Source: Paenibacillus sp. 1001270B_150601_E10
Lineage (GTDB): Bacteria; Bacillota; Bacilli; Paenibacillales; Paenibacillaceae
Length of the DNA: 64,000 bases
Direction of reading: 5' to 3'
Assembly (NCBI RefSeq): GCF_015558675.1
Contig: NZ_JADMOL010000012.1
Location: 1-64,000, forward strand
Below are positions 29,425 to 38,215 of this stretch, in pieces. Below the pieces are notes generated by a model. That model was not told where the DNA came from. It worked only from the letters and a program-made list of their open reading frames with translations, and ran no database searches. Position 1 is the first letter of the stretch; the number at the start of each line of letters is the position of its first letter. A program made the position numbers and the translations under genes.

Positions 29425-30669
29425 TTATTGCTCAATGGTTATAAATGGGCCATTGGGCTTATCTGGTACTAATTTGACCTCTCTTAACGTGTAGTGATCT
29501 TTTATTTTCCACTGGCCGTCCTTCATTCGATTAACTACAATGATATAGGCACAATAATCCGTGGTAGGCTTACCTTCCCACTCATAATTCCGCTCGTTCA
29601 CTGCGTATACTGTCGCCTCGTCTTGATCATACCGAATGGTTTTGAGCTGATTATATTTATACTTAATATCATACTTCGGGAATTCCTCTCTCACCGTATG
29701 CTCAAAGGACTCCAACCAAGCGTCATCCGTGATTCTGAGCAACTTGATGCCCTCAGCATCCTCAGCACTCCAGTAGTCGTTGTACTTTACTACTAATTCA
29801 TGAATAGACTTCTCTGTTTCCGCAGGAATCTTCGGAGCTGCCAGCAATGCTTCATTGTCCATAAAGAACTCCCAATCTTCGGTCCACATATCCGCTATGA
29901 TCCAATGCCCGTCGACTTTTAATAGTTCATAGCTAGTCAAAAGTTCAGAGTGGGGAAAGAAGGGAGAACCTGATACGTACTGATAGCGCTCATGCTGGGT
30001 AACTAGCGCATAATCATTCGTGATCTCACTAATATCATAGTCGCTTAACGAGCTATATTTGACGTCGTAATTCTTCGCATCCTCCTCGTAGAAGCTAATA
30101 AAATCAGCCTCGTATAGCGAGCCTTTAAATAAAGACTTCAATCCCTTGATATTGTCGGTGCTTTGATAATGATAGAAGCGATCAAACAACTCCGCAATCT
30201 CCAGATTGTCCGCCAGGACGCCTTTAATATCGATCTTTACTGTATTCGATTTGGAGTCCCAATTAACAACACTGCCAGTGGCTTCGCCAATAAAACGAAG
30301 CGGAACGTAAGTCGTACCATTCATGACTTTAGGCGCTACCGGAAGTCGATGTGTTTTTCCATTCACCGATGCCAGCTTCTCGCCGATAACCAGATCTATA
30401 TCCATAACTTGATTGCTTCCAACTACAAACACATAACCTTCTGCATACTCTCGGTCAAATGAGACTTCTAAACCAAACTTTTCAAATATCGGACGGAATG
30501 GAATCATAACGTTGTTCTCTACCATGATCGGCTTTCCGCTAGAAAAGACAAGCTTCTCTCCATTCACATAGACTGCGATTGGCTTGTCTGCTGCAGAGAC
30601 AGTAGCGCTTAGCAGCACTCCCAATACCATCATAATCGCCAAACAAGTCATCCTTCTCCAACTTTTCAT
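29425..30669 (-). CDS. secreted protein with copper-amine-oxidase N-terminal (stalk) domain
   Basis: A 414-residue exported protein. Residues 1-27 are a signal peptide (WRRMTCLAIMMVLGVLLSA then VSAADK). Residues about 30-135 are the stalk domain common in Paenibacillus and Clostridium envelope proteins (VYVNGEKLVFSSGKPIMVEN, PFRPIFEKFG, GTTYVPLRFIGEATG, VNWDSKSNTV). The rest holds two SnoaL/NTF2-like repeats (about 150-265 and 300-405), each with a loss-then-recovery pattern DYALVTQHERY / EATVYAVNERNY. Stalk domains bind or present other modules at the wall; no enzyme activity is expected. The ATG at 30669 follows AGGGGA; the longer frame to 30780 lacks a ribosome site. Confidence 0.85.
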   Translation of the reverse strand: MKSWRRMTCLAIMMVLGVLLSATVSAADKPIAVYVNGEKLVFSSGKPIMVENNVMIPFRPIFEKFGLEVSFDREYAEGYVFVVGSNQVMDIDLVIGEKLASVNGKTHRLPVAPKVMNGTTYVPLRFIGEATGSVVNWDSKSNTVKIDIKGVLADNLEIAELFDRFYHYQSTDNIKGLKSLFKGSLYEADFISFYEEDAKNYDVKYSSLSDYDISEITNDYALVTQHERYQYVSGSPFFPHSELLTSYELLKVDGHWIIADMWTEDWEFFMDNEALLAAPKIPAETEKSIHELVVKYNDYWSAEDAEGIKLLRITDDAWLESFEHTVREEFPKYDIKYKYNQLKTIRYDQDEATVYAVNERNYEWEGKPTTDYCAYIIVVNRMKDGQWKIKDHYTLREVKLVPDKPNGPFITIEQ

Positions 30670-30835
30670 ACTCGTTTCCCCTGTTCTATATATATTAGAA
30701 ATCCTTCTAAATTGTAGCAGTTCACTACCACACTGTTCTACATATATTTTACATTTATAGAAGATCAATCTTTGAAGCACAATGCCTTGTCCTCAAGAAG
30801 AAAGCACCGCTCATTGAATCTAGCCAAGCGAGAAA

Positions 30836-30881
30836 TAAAAAAGAGCCTCTTCCTCCTTGAATGGCCAAAGGAAAAGACTCT
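30836..30881 (-). terminator. intrinsic terminator after the sulfatase gene
   Basis: The minus strand pairs AGAG-CTTTTCCTT with AGGAGGAAGAG-CTCT and ends in TTTTTTATTT, 37 bases past the stop. Confidence 0.8.
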
Positions 30882-30917
30882 ATCCGATATTGGATATCTG
30901 TTCATATGGTGGATTAT

Positions 30918-32438
30918 CTATGATTTAAGAAATGAAAGCGTCGATCTCGGCTGCTTGCCCACGAACAATTGCGTTCCATCGCTGTACCCTTCCTCGCGGC
31001 CCTCAAGCTCCTTCATCAGTTCGCTTCTCCAATGGACGATCCGATCCGCATATTCAGCATCATTCACCGCATTGCGAAGCTCCAAAGGATCCTTTTCAAG
31101 GTTAAAATATTGTTCCTTGCCAGTCTGCGAGAACCAAATATATTTCTCTTTTCCATTGGTCAGCCAATGATTGGACAGGCTGCCATACGCATGCTCGCCG
31201 TGCAAATACGGCCGCCAGCCTTGAGACGCTGGCTCCAAGGAAGATTCCTGTTGTTCTTCAGACAATGCAGCATCCTTCCGCGCAAGACCAAGAATACTTT
31301 GGCCATCCACGGCATCTGGTATTCTTACTCCTGCCGATTCAAGCACTGTAGGCATAATATCTCTAAGCTCAATCACCTCGTCCAGCACCGCTCCTCTTCT
31401 CAGCCCAAGTCGATTGCCTGGGTCATTTAAAATGAACGGCACTCTTGCACTGCCTTCATACGGCACCGCCTTGCGGAACATATGATGATCGCCAAGCATC
31501 TCGCCATGATCGGAGGTGAAGATAATAATTGTGTTATTCCATTCGCCGTATTCGTTCAGCACCTGTATAAACCGGCCAATCTGATGATCTAAATGCGTAA
31601 TAAGGGCGTAATAGGCAGCCATTGCTTGCTTGAGGCGGCGCTTTGGAACCAAACCCTTGTCTGTGACTGGATTCAGACCAAACTGATCTGGGTCCTCCTG
31701 CATCGCCCAATCTCCCACTGGAGGCTCAGGAAGATCCGCATCCTTGTACAAATCCAAGAACGCCTGCGGCGGATCAAATGGCGGGTGCGGCCGCACAAAG
31801 GACATCCACAGGAAGAAGGGCTTGCCTGGATCACGACGGCGAAGGAAATCAATGGACTCCGAAACGACCCAGTTGGTTGGGTGAAGACGCTCTGGAAGCT
31901 CCCAAGGTCTCGCAACGGTTGAAGCATTGCAATCCAGACCTAAATCTACAAGATCAGCGGTCGGCACCTGCTGGCGCAGCCATACCAAATAATCATCCAC
32001 TTGGTCAAAATGATCCTTGGCAGAAACGTTGTGCCTCATCCGATTATGATGAAGATAGCCATCATGCAGGACAACATTGTGGAATCCAAGCAGATTGCGT
32101 GCAGGGTACACATGCATCTTGCCTACACACTGTGTATGGTAGCCTGCCTTCGCAAGCTCGCCTGGCATCGTCTCCTCATACCTCCATGGCACACAATCCT
32201 CATAACCGGTTCGGCCATGATGAGCAGGGCTTTGTCCTGTAAAAATAGCTGCTCGAGCAGGTATGCAGGATGGAGTTGCCGTGTAGGCCCGGTCGAATCG
32301 GACCCCTGTTCTTGCCAGCTCATCAAGATTCGGTGTCTCCACAACAGGATGCCCAGCAATGCTTAAGCAGTCATATCGCATCTGATCCACGGTTATAAAC
32401 AGGATGTTCGGACGCTTCGCGCCTCCTGCTTGCGTCAT
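30918..32438 (-). CDS. sulfatase of the formylglycine type
   Basis: A 506-residue alkaline-phosphatase-fold sulfatase. Cys58 in PSCIPARAAIFTGQ is the C-x-P-x-R site that is oxidised to formylglycine. Metal ligands are seen in ITVDQMR (D18, with Gln where many sulfatases have a second Asp) and SDHGEMLGDHHMF. The C-terminal subdomain ends with the usual EQYFNLEKDPLELRN block. There is no signal peptide, so it should act in the cytosol on an imported sulfate ester. The closest look is to uncharacterised arylsulfatase A-like enzymes acting on sugars; the substrate is unknown. The ATG follows AAAGGAG. It is divergent, across 206 bases, from CHR transporters, a ROK regulator and the matching FGE. 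Confidence 0.93.
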   Translation of the reverse strand: MTQAGGAKRPNILFITVDQMRYDCLSIAGHPVVETPNLDELARTGVRFDRAYTATPSCIPARAAIFTGQSPAHHGRTGYEDCVPWRYEETMPGELAKAGYHTQCVGKMHVYPARNLLGFHNVVLHDGYLHHNRMRHNVSAKDHFDQVDDYLVWLRQQVPTADLVDLGLDCNASTVARPWELPERLHPTNWVVSESIDFLRRRDPGKPFFLWMSFVRPHPPFDPPQAFLDLYKDADLPEPPVGDWAMQEDPDQFGLNPVTDKGLVPKRRLKQAMAAYYALITHLDHQIGRFIQVLNEYGEWNNTIIIFTSDHGEMLGDHHMFRKAVPYEGSARVPFILNDPGNRLGLRRGAVLDEVIELRDIMPTVLESAGVRIPDAVDGQSILGLARKDAALSEEQQESSLEPASQGWRPYLHGEHAYGSLSNHWLTNGKEKYIWFSQTGKEQYFNLEKDPLELRNAVNDAEYADRIVHWRSELMKELEGREEGYSDGTQLFVGKQPRSTLSFLKS

Positions 32439-32578
32439 ATTTACGGCTCCTTTCGGATCTGTTCGTCACAGACAACCATAGTTCCATCCATAATGAACAG
32501 AAGTTTCATTTTTAGTTTTATAAATAACTTCTACATTTCTTCCAATAATCCTTTATAGCCGAATATAGGATAAGGTTT

Positions 32579-32608
32579 ATTCCATTTTGGAATTAAGTGA
32601 GCTATACT
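32579..32608 (+). promoter_or_regulatory. promoter and operator-like dyad of the chr-rok-fge operon
   Basis: A TTCCAT, 17-base spacer, TATACT promoter (32580-32608) has its -35 inside the perfect inverted repeat ATTCCA-ttt-TGGAAT (32579-32593). A repressor bound there would block RNA polymerase. The nearby ROK regulator is the obvious candidate. A second repeat, AGAAGTT/AACTTCT (32499-32532), lies toward the sulfatase gene. Confidence 0.5.
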
Positions 32609-32644
32609 AGAAGCAACAAGACAGAACCGAAAGAAGGGGAACTC

Positions 32645-33268
32645 GTGGATCGTGCCTCTCAACAACCTTCAAGACTGAAGCTGTGCGGCCAGTTGTTCAT
32701 GACATTCACCAAGATTGCGCCTACAACCTTCGGCGGCGGCTATGCCATCCTCCCTGTGCTGGACAGAGAGGTCGTAGAGCATCATCAATGGCTTAATGAA
32801 GATGAAATGAATGAAATTACAGCACTCGCAGGAGCGGCTCCTGGCGGAATTGGCGTCAATGCGGCAGGCTTAATCGGCTACCGGATTGGAGGGCTTCCTG
32901 GGCTCGTTGCTTCCATTATAGGCATTTCACTGCCGACCATACTGATTATGCTTATCATCTGCCTTGGGGTGGCCAAGTACAGCAGCCAGCCGCTTGTTCA
33001 AGCGGCATTAACCGGCATCAAGCCTGCGGTTATTGCTTTGATCGCATTTGCTGCTATCCGCATGGGACGGAGAACGCTTAAGGAAGCATTCGCTTGGATT
33101 GCGATGAGCGTTTGCGCGCTGCTGCTCTTATTTACACCTATTCATCCGATCCTTGTACTCGTTCTCGGCACCCTAGCTGGCTTAGTCGTAGAGTGGCTGC
33201 GCATGCGCATGACGATGCCGCCGAAATCACAAGGGCATAATGTTCAGCAATCTTCCCATCATTCTTAA
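32645..33268 (+). CDS. CHR (chromate ion transporter) family protein, first short subunit
   Basis: A 207-residue membrane protein with about five or six helices. It matches the N-type half of short-chain CHR pairs: KIAPTTFGGGYAILPVLDREVV, LAGAAPGGIGVNAAGLIGYR and GIKPAVIALIAFA are the family signatures. CHR proteins carry chromate or sulfate anions, generally outward, and short-chain forms need two genes. The start is the GTG at 32645 after AAGGGG; an earlier GTG (32597) overlaps the -10 and is unlikely. Its partner follows 65 bases downstream. Placement opposite a cytosolic sulfatase suggests the real cargo may be sulfate released inside the cell, or a related oxyanion. Confidence 0.88.
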   Translation: MDRASQQPSRLKLCGQLFMTFTKIAPTTFGGGYAILPVLDREVVEHHQWLNEDEMNEITALAGAAPGGIGVNAAGLIGYRIGGLPGLVASIIGISLPTILIMLIICLGVAKYSSQPLVQAALTGIKPAVIALIAFAAIRMGRRTLKEAFAWIAMSVCALLLLFTPIHPILVLVLGTLAGLVVEWLRMRMTMPPKSQGHNVQQSSHHS

Positions 33269-33333
33269 AATGTTATCGATAGATTGTTCCAAGATGAACA
33301 CAAGTCATACCGGATAGAAAGAAGGCAGCCAGC

Positions 33334-33876
33334 ATGTTCGTACTTTGGAAGTTGTTTTGGACGTTTTTCAAATTAGGCTTTATCTCCTTCGGGGGCGGAT
33401 ACGCGATGCTCCCGATCATAGAACGCGAGGCTCTCACGCACATGTGGCTTACACCAGCACAGTATGCGGAAGCTGTCACCCTAGCCGGAATGGCGCCAGG
33501 ACCAATCGCCATGAACAGCGCTGTCTATGTGGGATATGCAGCAGCCGGATTCGCAGGAAGCTTGGCCGCCTCCTTGGGGGTCGTCCTTCCCTCAGCAATC
33601 ATCATGTTGCTGGTTGCCACTATTTTCTATAAAATGTATGATAATCATTGGGTGCAGGCTGCACTCGACGGTATGAAGCCGGCTGTTATTGCGCTTATCG
33701 CGTACGCGGCCGTCAATATGACGATGAATGCGGATTTGCTGAGCGGCTGGTCCAATAGCACCTACATCAGTATCGGCATCTTTGTCCTTGCCCTTCTTGC
33801 GCTGGTCAAGTTTCGTATCCATCCGATCGCCGTCATCTTAATATCAGGAATTGCGGGGATGGTATTGTATGTCTAA
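33334..33876 (+). CDS. CHR (chromate ion transporter) family protein, second short subunit
   Basis: A 180-residue membrane protein, the partner of the preceding CHR protein. It repeats the family motifs in its own version: KLGFISFGGGYAMLPIIERE, LAGMAPGPIAMNSAVYVGY and DGMKPAVIALIAYAAV. Such pairs are thought to assemble in antiparallel fashion to form one transporter. The ATG follows GAAGG. Its last eight bases overlap the start of the ROK regulator gene, so the two are translationally linked. Confidence 0.88.
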   Translation: MFVLWKLFWTFFKLGFISFGGGYAMLPIIEREALTHMWLTPAQYAEAVTLAGMAPGPIAMNSAVYVGYAAAGFAGSLAASLGVVLPSAIIMLLVATIFYKMYDNHWVQAALDGMKPAVIALIAYAAVNMTMNADLLSGWSNSTYISIGIFVLALLALVKFRIHPIAVILISGIAGMVLYV

Positions 33877-35104
33877 GGATAATCATTACCCAGATCCAGC
33901 GGATCGCATCACCTCTCAGAAAGCCAAGGAAATCTTCAGCATGGTACGCAGAAAGCACGAGATCTCAAAGCTCGATCTGCTGAATCAGTCAGGGCTGACG
34001 GTAAGCACATTGACGCGTGTACTTGAGGATCTCCTCAACCTTGGTGTTATCGAGGAATGCGGCTTCGGCGCTTCCACAGGCGGCCGCAGGCCTATCCTGT
34101 ACCGCGTTAGGGCTGACTACGGCTACAGCTTAGGACTAGACATCTCTCGTGTCAGTTCAAGACTGGTGCTGCTTAATCTTAGTGGTAAAAAGCTTGCTGC
34201 TTCCGTATGGGACATGCATGAAGAAATGACCCCTGAAGCACTACTGCATACTGTTATTCGACAGATTGAAGCTTGGAAAGACGAATACGAGATTCAAGAG
34301 GATCATCTTATAGGATTGGGTATTGGGGCCGTAGGGCCGCTGAATCGATTTACAGGATACATTGAGAATCCCGAGTGGTTCCAGGCGCCGGGATGGCGAA
34401 ATATCAATATTGCGGCTCGATTTGAAGAACGGCTGCATATCCCCGTTATGCTGGACAATGGAGCGAATACCGCCATTATCGCCGAATCTTTTGCTGACCG
34501 GATGAAGAATGTACGCCATATGCTCTATGTACATGTCGGAATCGGGCTTCGATCAGCAATGATGTCCGATGGCAAACTCATTTATGGCGCCATGGACATG
34601 GAGGGCTCGCTTGGCCAGATGATCATCCAGAGTGACGGCATTCCTTATCGGACAAGGGATGGGAATCACGGCTGTCTCGATTCCTACTGCACCGTGTATG
34701 CCATTGAGCGGGAGCTGAATGCCAAGCTTCGAATGGGGCGCAACAGCTACTTGGCCTCGCTGCTGGAGCCAAACGAACCCGTACAGCTTCGTCACGTGAT
34801 GCAGGGGCTAAAACGTCAAGACCCGTTAACGACAGAAATCGTCACGCAAGCTGCCACCTACTTTGGGATCGGCCTTGCCAATCTGCTTAATGTTCTGCAT
34901 CCGGAGAAGGTTGTGCTTGGCGGACCGTTGATGACGAATCATGACTTATATTTTTATACCGCGACGCAAACGGCTATTCGGAAGACTTATCATTACCCCG
35001 AATATCAAGTGGTGTTCAGCAAAGGTGCCTTTGGCGAGGAAGCGATCGCCGTCGGCGCAGCACTTCTTGTAATTGATCGCTTATCACAACACAGTTCATC
35101 CTAG
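33869..35104 (+). CDS. ROK-family transcriptional regulator (NagC/XylR type)
   Basis: A 411-residue regulator. Residues about 15-75 are a winged helix (KLDLLNQSGLTVSTLTRVLE, then GVIEECGFG). The rest is a ROK sugar-binding domain (GYSLGLDISRVSSRLVL, GIGAVGPLN, VHVGIGLRSAMM). The catalytic Asp of ROK kinases (N-D-A-N) is Gly here (LDNGANTA) and the CxCGxxGCxE zinc motif is reduced to GNHGCLDSYC. It is therefore a sensor, probably of a sugar or sugar phosphate, and not a kinase. The ATG at 33869 overlaps the upstream stop. It likely acts on the dyad at 32579 and links the operon to a sulfated-sugar signal; that is inference. Confidence 0.9.
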   Translation: MSKDNHYPDPADRITSQKAKEIFSMVRRKHEISKLDLLNQSGLTVSTLTRVLEDLLNLGVIEECGFGASTGGRRPILYRVRADYGYSLGLDISRVSSRLVLLNLSGKKLAASVWDMHEEMTPEALLHTVIRQIEAWKDEYEIQEDHLIGLGIGAVGPLNRFTGYIENPEWFQAPGWRNINIAARFEERLHIPVMLDNGANTAIIAESFADRMKNVRHMLYVHVGIGLRSAMMSDGKLIYGAMDMEGSLGQMIIQSDGIPYRTRDGNHGCLDSYCTVYAIERELNAKLRMGRNSYLASLLEPNEPVQLRHVMQGLKRQDPLTTEIVTQAATYFGIGLANLLNVLHPEKVVLGGPLMTNHDLYFYTATQTAIRKTYHYPEYQVVFSKGAFGEEAIAVGAALLVIDRLSQHSSS

Positions 35105-35198
35105 AAGGGCTCAAATTCATAAAGACCGTAGTTCGAGACGGCTACTATTCCGAGTTAACTCATCGCATTTATTATCTATCATGCAAGGAGCGTTGAAG

Positions 35199-36254
35199 AT
35201 GAAGAAATGGATTCCGCTAGCTGCCTCTTCAGCCCAAGAAGCAAGAGAACAACACACCGATGCCGCCCAATCATGCTGTGCAGGCACACGGGAGCAAATC
35301 GGTTCATCAGGGACAGCTTCCACTGTGCCTTCAACTTCCTTATCGGAACGTACAAGCACGACAGCCCAAGGTGCAGCGCTTGTCGATACGTCCCATTGGC
35401 CTATCATCCCTGCTGGAACGTATATGCTCGGCACCGATGAAGATATCGGATTTCCCGCAGATGCCGAGGGGCCTGCTCGCCCTGTCTCGATCGAGGCTTT
35501 TCACCTGTCGCCTCATACGGTTACGAATGAGGCGTTTGCCCGCTTCGTGGATGCTACTGGCTATCTAACGGATGCTGAAAAGTTCAACTGGTCCTATGTG
35601 TTTCATCTTCTTATCGAGGACCCGGATAAGCTGCCAATCATCGGTTCTCCTCAAGAGACGCCGTGGTGGTTTGCCGTCGAGGGCGCTTACTGGAAGCAGC
35701 CGGAGGGACCGGGCAGCCATATCGAGGATCGCATGCAGCATCCAGTCGTTCATATCAGTTGGAACGATGCAATGGCCTACTGCGATTGGGCAGGTGTGCG
35801 GCTTCCAACGGAAATCGAATGGGAGGCGGCCGCGAGAGGCGGCTTAGAGAAGCGCCGCTATCCTTGGGGAGATGTCCTTCGTCCAGATGGCAAGCACTAC
35901 TGCAATATTTGGCAAGGGGTATTCCCGACAAAGAATCATGCGAGCGACGGTTATTTGGGGACAGCACCAATCGATGCCTTTTATCCAAACGGCTACGGTC
36001 TATACAATATGGCCGGAAACGTATGGGAATGGTGTGCGGATTGGTTTACAAAGCGACCGGAGCTGCGAGGCTCGACTGAGCGTCCCATGGGACCTTCTGA
36101 AGGAACTAGCCGCGTCATGAAGGGCGGCTCCTATCTATGCCATCAATCCTACTGCAATCGATATCGAGTGGCGGCTCGCAGCAGCAATACTCCCGACAGC
36201 TCATCAGGCAATATCGGCTTCCGCGTTGCGAAGGATATTGAGTCTAGAGGATAA
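35199..36254 (+). CDS. formylglycine-generating enzyme (sulfatase-modifying factor)
   Basis: A 351-residue FGE that oxidises the sulfatase active-site Cys to formylglycine with oxygen. The C-terminal block GGSYLCHQSYCNRYRVAARS, followed by NTPDSS and GNIGFRVA, matches the aerobic enzyme closely, including the copper-binding Cys pair C314 and C319. FHLSPHTVTNEAFARFV, RLPTEIEWEAAARGG and NMAGNVWEWCADW are the family framework. An extra ~65-residue N-terminal stretch is Ser/Thr/Ala-rich with a CC pair and is not a signal peptide. The ATG at 35199 follows AAGGAG. It sits 94 bases behind the ROK gene and closes the operon that faces the sulfatase. Confidence 0.95.
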   Translation: MKKWIPLAASSAQEAREQHTDAAQSCCAGTREQIGSSGTASTVPSTSLSERTSTTAQGAALVDTSHWPIIPAGTYMLGTDEDIGFPADAEGPARPVSIEAFHLSPHTVTNEAFARFVDATGYLTDAEKFNWSYVFHLLIEDPDKLPIIGSPQETPWWFAVEGAYWKQPEGPGSHIEDRMQHPVVHISWNDAMAYCDWAGVRLPTEIEWEAAARGGLEKRRYPWGDVLRPDGKHYCNIWQGVFPTKNHASDGYLGTAPIDAFYPNGYGLYNMAGNVWEWCADWFTKRPELRGSTERPMGPSEGTSRVMKGGSYLCHQSYCNRYRVAARSSNTPDSSSGNIGFRVAKDIESRG

Positions 36255-36277
36255 ATGGGCCTGTTAATTGATGATAT

Positions 36278-36325
36278 GAAAAAGACGTGTTCAAGGGACT
36301 CCCATTGGACACGTCTTTCTATTCT
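36278..36325. terminator. bidirectional terminator between the FGE gene and def
   Basis: AAAGACGTGT-CAA-GG pairs with CC-TTG-ACACGTCTTT. A-tract and T-rich flanks serve both convergent genes. Confidence 0.85.
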
Positions 36326-36353
36326 ACCGCTATGACTGACTCTACTGTTCAAA

Positions 36354-36881
36354 CTATAACTTGCACACATTCTGATTGGATAGCTTGAGGACCTCCATAA
36401 CCGGAACACGGTCATGTGTGCGCTCATGGACAAGGAATGTCTCTCCCATACGATCAATAAAGAGCACGCCGTCCAAATGGTCCAGCTCATGCTGAATGCA
36501 TACCGCGAAATAGCCGCTGGCTTCAAGCGTCTTCGTCTCGAGCTCGCGCGTCATGTACTGAAGCTTCACATGCTCATAACGCTGCACATTGCCATAATAA
36601 TGGGGATAGGACAAGCACCCCTCTAGCCCCACCTGCTCACCCGAGCATTCCAGAATTTCAGGATTAATAAACTCGTAAAAGCCTTCACCGACATCCATTA
36701 CCACAGCTCTTCTCAGGATGCCGATCTGAGGAGCGGCAAGTCCCGCTCTTCCTGGCTTGTCGTACAATGTTTCCTTCAAATCATCCAGCAATTGCACCAT
36801 TCGGGGCGTCATCTCGGTAATTGGTCTGCACGTCTTGCGCAGAATCGGATCCCCAAACGGCAATATTTCTCTCACTGCCAT
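36354..36881 (-). CDS. def: peptide deformylase
   Basis: A 175-residue metalloenzyme that removes the N-formyl group from nascent proteins at the ribosome exit. All three motifs are present: GLAAPQIG, EGCLSYP (metal-binding Cys) and QHELDHLDG (HExxH). It lacks the insertions of the type 2 enzymes common in Bacillus and reads more like type 1. The C-terminal tail after the HExxH helix is rather long and ends NQNVCKL. The ATG at 36881 follows AAGGAGAG. mutY lies upstream on the same strand, 61 bases away. Confidence 0.95.
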   Translation of the reverse strand: MAVREILPFGDPILRKTCRPITEMTPRMVQLLDDLKETLYDKPGRAGLAAPQIGILRRAVVMDVGEGFYEFINPEILECSGEQVGLEGCLSYPHYYGNVQRYEHVKLQYMTRELETKTLEASGYFAVCIQHELDHLDGVLFIDRMGETFLVHERTHDRVPVMEVLKLSNQNVCKL

Positions 36882-36942
36882 CTTTATCTCTCCTTGCTTG
36901 TCAGCTCTCTGATTCGCCACTTATCCCAACCTATGGAATGGC

Positions 36943-38055
36943 TCAGCTATTCCCCACTGTCTGCTCATTAAAGTACTGCAAAATAAGCTTTAAGAATAGA
37001 TTCGGGAACGCATACTCCTCCATATGCTCGCGTTCGATAAACGCGTAGCCTGGTGGAAGAGTCGCTTCGCTCAGCGCCTTACAGCGATATACGCGCATTT
37101 GCCATTGAATATGACTAAACGTATGCTCTGCATCGCAGTACGCCTCTACTGGCTCTGCGTGAATTCCTTCTTGGAAGAGCATCTCCCTTACTTGGTCCAT
37201 TGCCTCTTCCTCTGCAGCGCTCCCCTTGCTTGCCTGCTTCGCTGCAAGCACATGGGGAAGCTCCCACATCCGAGCAAGCAGTCCTGTATCTGGACGCTTG
37301 CGGATCAAGAGCTGGCCTTCATGCCGTCCCGTGCCCTCAATGAGCGCTGCATAGCGTACCTCTGGCTTCGGCGGCTTCGCCTTGGTCTTGATCGGCAGGA
37401 TCAGTTCTTCTCCTGCGATGCGACCCTCGCAAAGCTCCATGACCGGACATAGCAGGCATGATGGAGACTTTGGCGTGCATGTCAGCGCGCCAAGCTCCAT
37501 CAGCGCCTGATTGAAGTCCGAAGCATGTCCGTCAGGGATCAGCTCCTTCGCAACCTTTTCAATCTTAACACGCGTGCTAGGCTTCGCGATGTCATCATGC
37601 AGGCGAAAGTAGCGCGAAAGCACACGCATCACGTTGCCATCCACGGCAGGCTCGCTGCGGTTGAACGCGATGCTCATGATCGCGCCTGCTGTATAAGGGC
37701 CAATGCCCTTCAGCGAAGAGACGGCTGCCAAGTCATCGGGCACCTCTCCGCCATAGCGCTCCTTTACTTCTCTCGCAGCTGCCTGCAAATTGCGGGCTCT
37801 CGAATAGTAGCCAAGCCCTTCCCACGCCTTTAGCACCTCTTCCTCTGGTGCATCAGCAAGGTCGGTTGCTGTCGGAAACTTGGAGATGAATCGTTCAAAA
37901 TAAGGGATTACCGTATCGACTCGCGTCTGCTGAAGCATGATCTCGGATACCCATGTATAGTAAGGATTGTGTCCGTGCCGCCAAGGGAGATCACGGCGGT
38001 TCTCGTGATACCAGCGCAAGAGCTCGCGGCTGAAAAAGGCTTTTGGTTCGACCAT
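36943..38055 (-). CDS. mutY: A/G-specific adenine glycosylase
   Basis: A 370-residue DNA repair enzyme that removes adenine mispaired with 8-oxoguanine. The helix-hairpin-helix core shows EIMLQQTRVDTVIPYFERF with the catalytic Glu, SLKGIGPYTAGAI and the catalytic Asp in AVDGNVMRVLSR. The 4Fe-4S loop is CTPKSPSCLLCPVMELC (C-x6-C-x2-C-x5-C). The C-terminal NUDIX-like domain (about 235-355, QLLIRKRPDTGLLARMWELP) reads 8-oxoG. The ATG follows AAGGAGG. It probably shares a transcript with def. Confidence 0.96.
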   Translation of the reverse strand: MVEPKAFFSRELLRWYHENRRDLPWRHGHNPYYTWVSEIMLQQTRVDTVIPYFERFISKFPTATDLADAPEEEVLKAWEGLGYYSRARNLQAAAREVKERYGGEVPDDLAAVSSLKGIGPYTAGAIMSIAFNRSEPAVDGNVMRVLSRYFRLHDDIAKPSTRVKIEKVAKELIPDGHASDFNQALMELGALTCTPKSPSCLLCPVMELCEGRIAGEELILPIKTKAKPPKPEVRYAALIEGTGRHEGQLLIRKRPDTGLLARMWELPHVLAAKQASKGSAAEEEAMDQVREMLFQEGIHAEPVEAYCDAEHTFSHIQWQMRVYRCKALSEATLPPGYAFIEREHMEEYAFPNLFLKLILQYFNEQTVGNS

Positions 38056-38215
38056 GACGGCCTCCTTATTATGCTAGTATAATTTCCGCTGTCTATTATA
38101 TCACACCCTGAACCTGACAAATGTTCTTCCAAATGACACCTTTCCACCTTGCCTTATTCTTCCACCACAAGCATACTTAAATTAGCTAGGCACTCATCAT
38201 GGAAAGGAGATTACG

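Noticed and set aside
33869-35104. ROK protein as a sugar kinase
   Set aside because: It has an N-terminal winged helix and the catalytic Asp of the NDAN motif is Gly, so a regulator is the better call.
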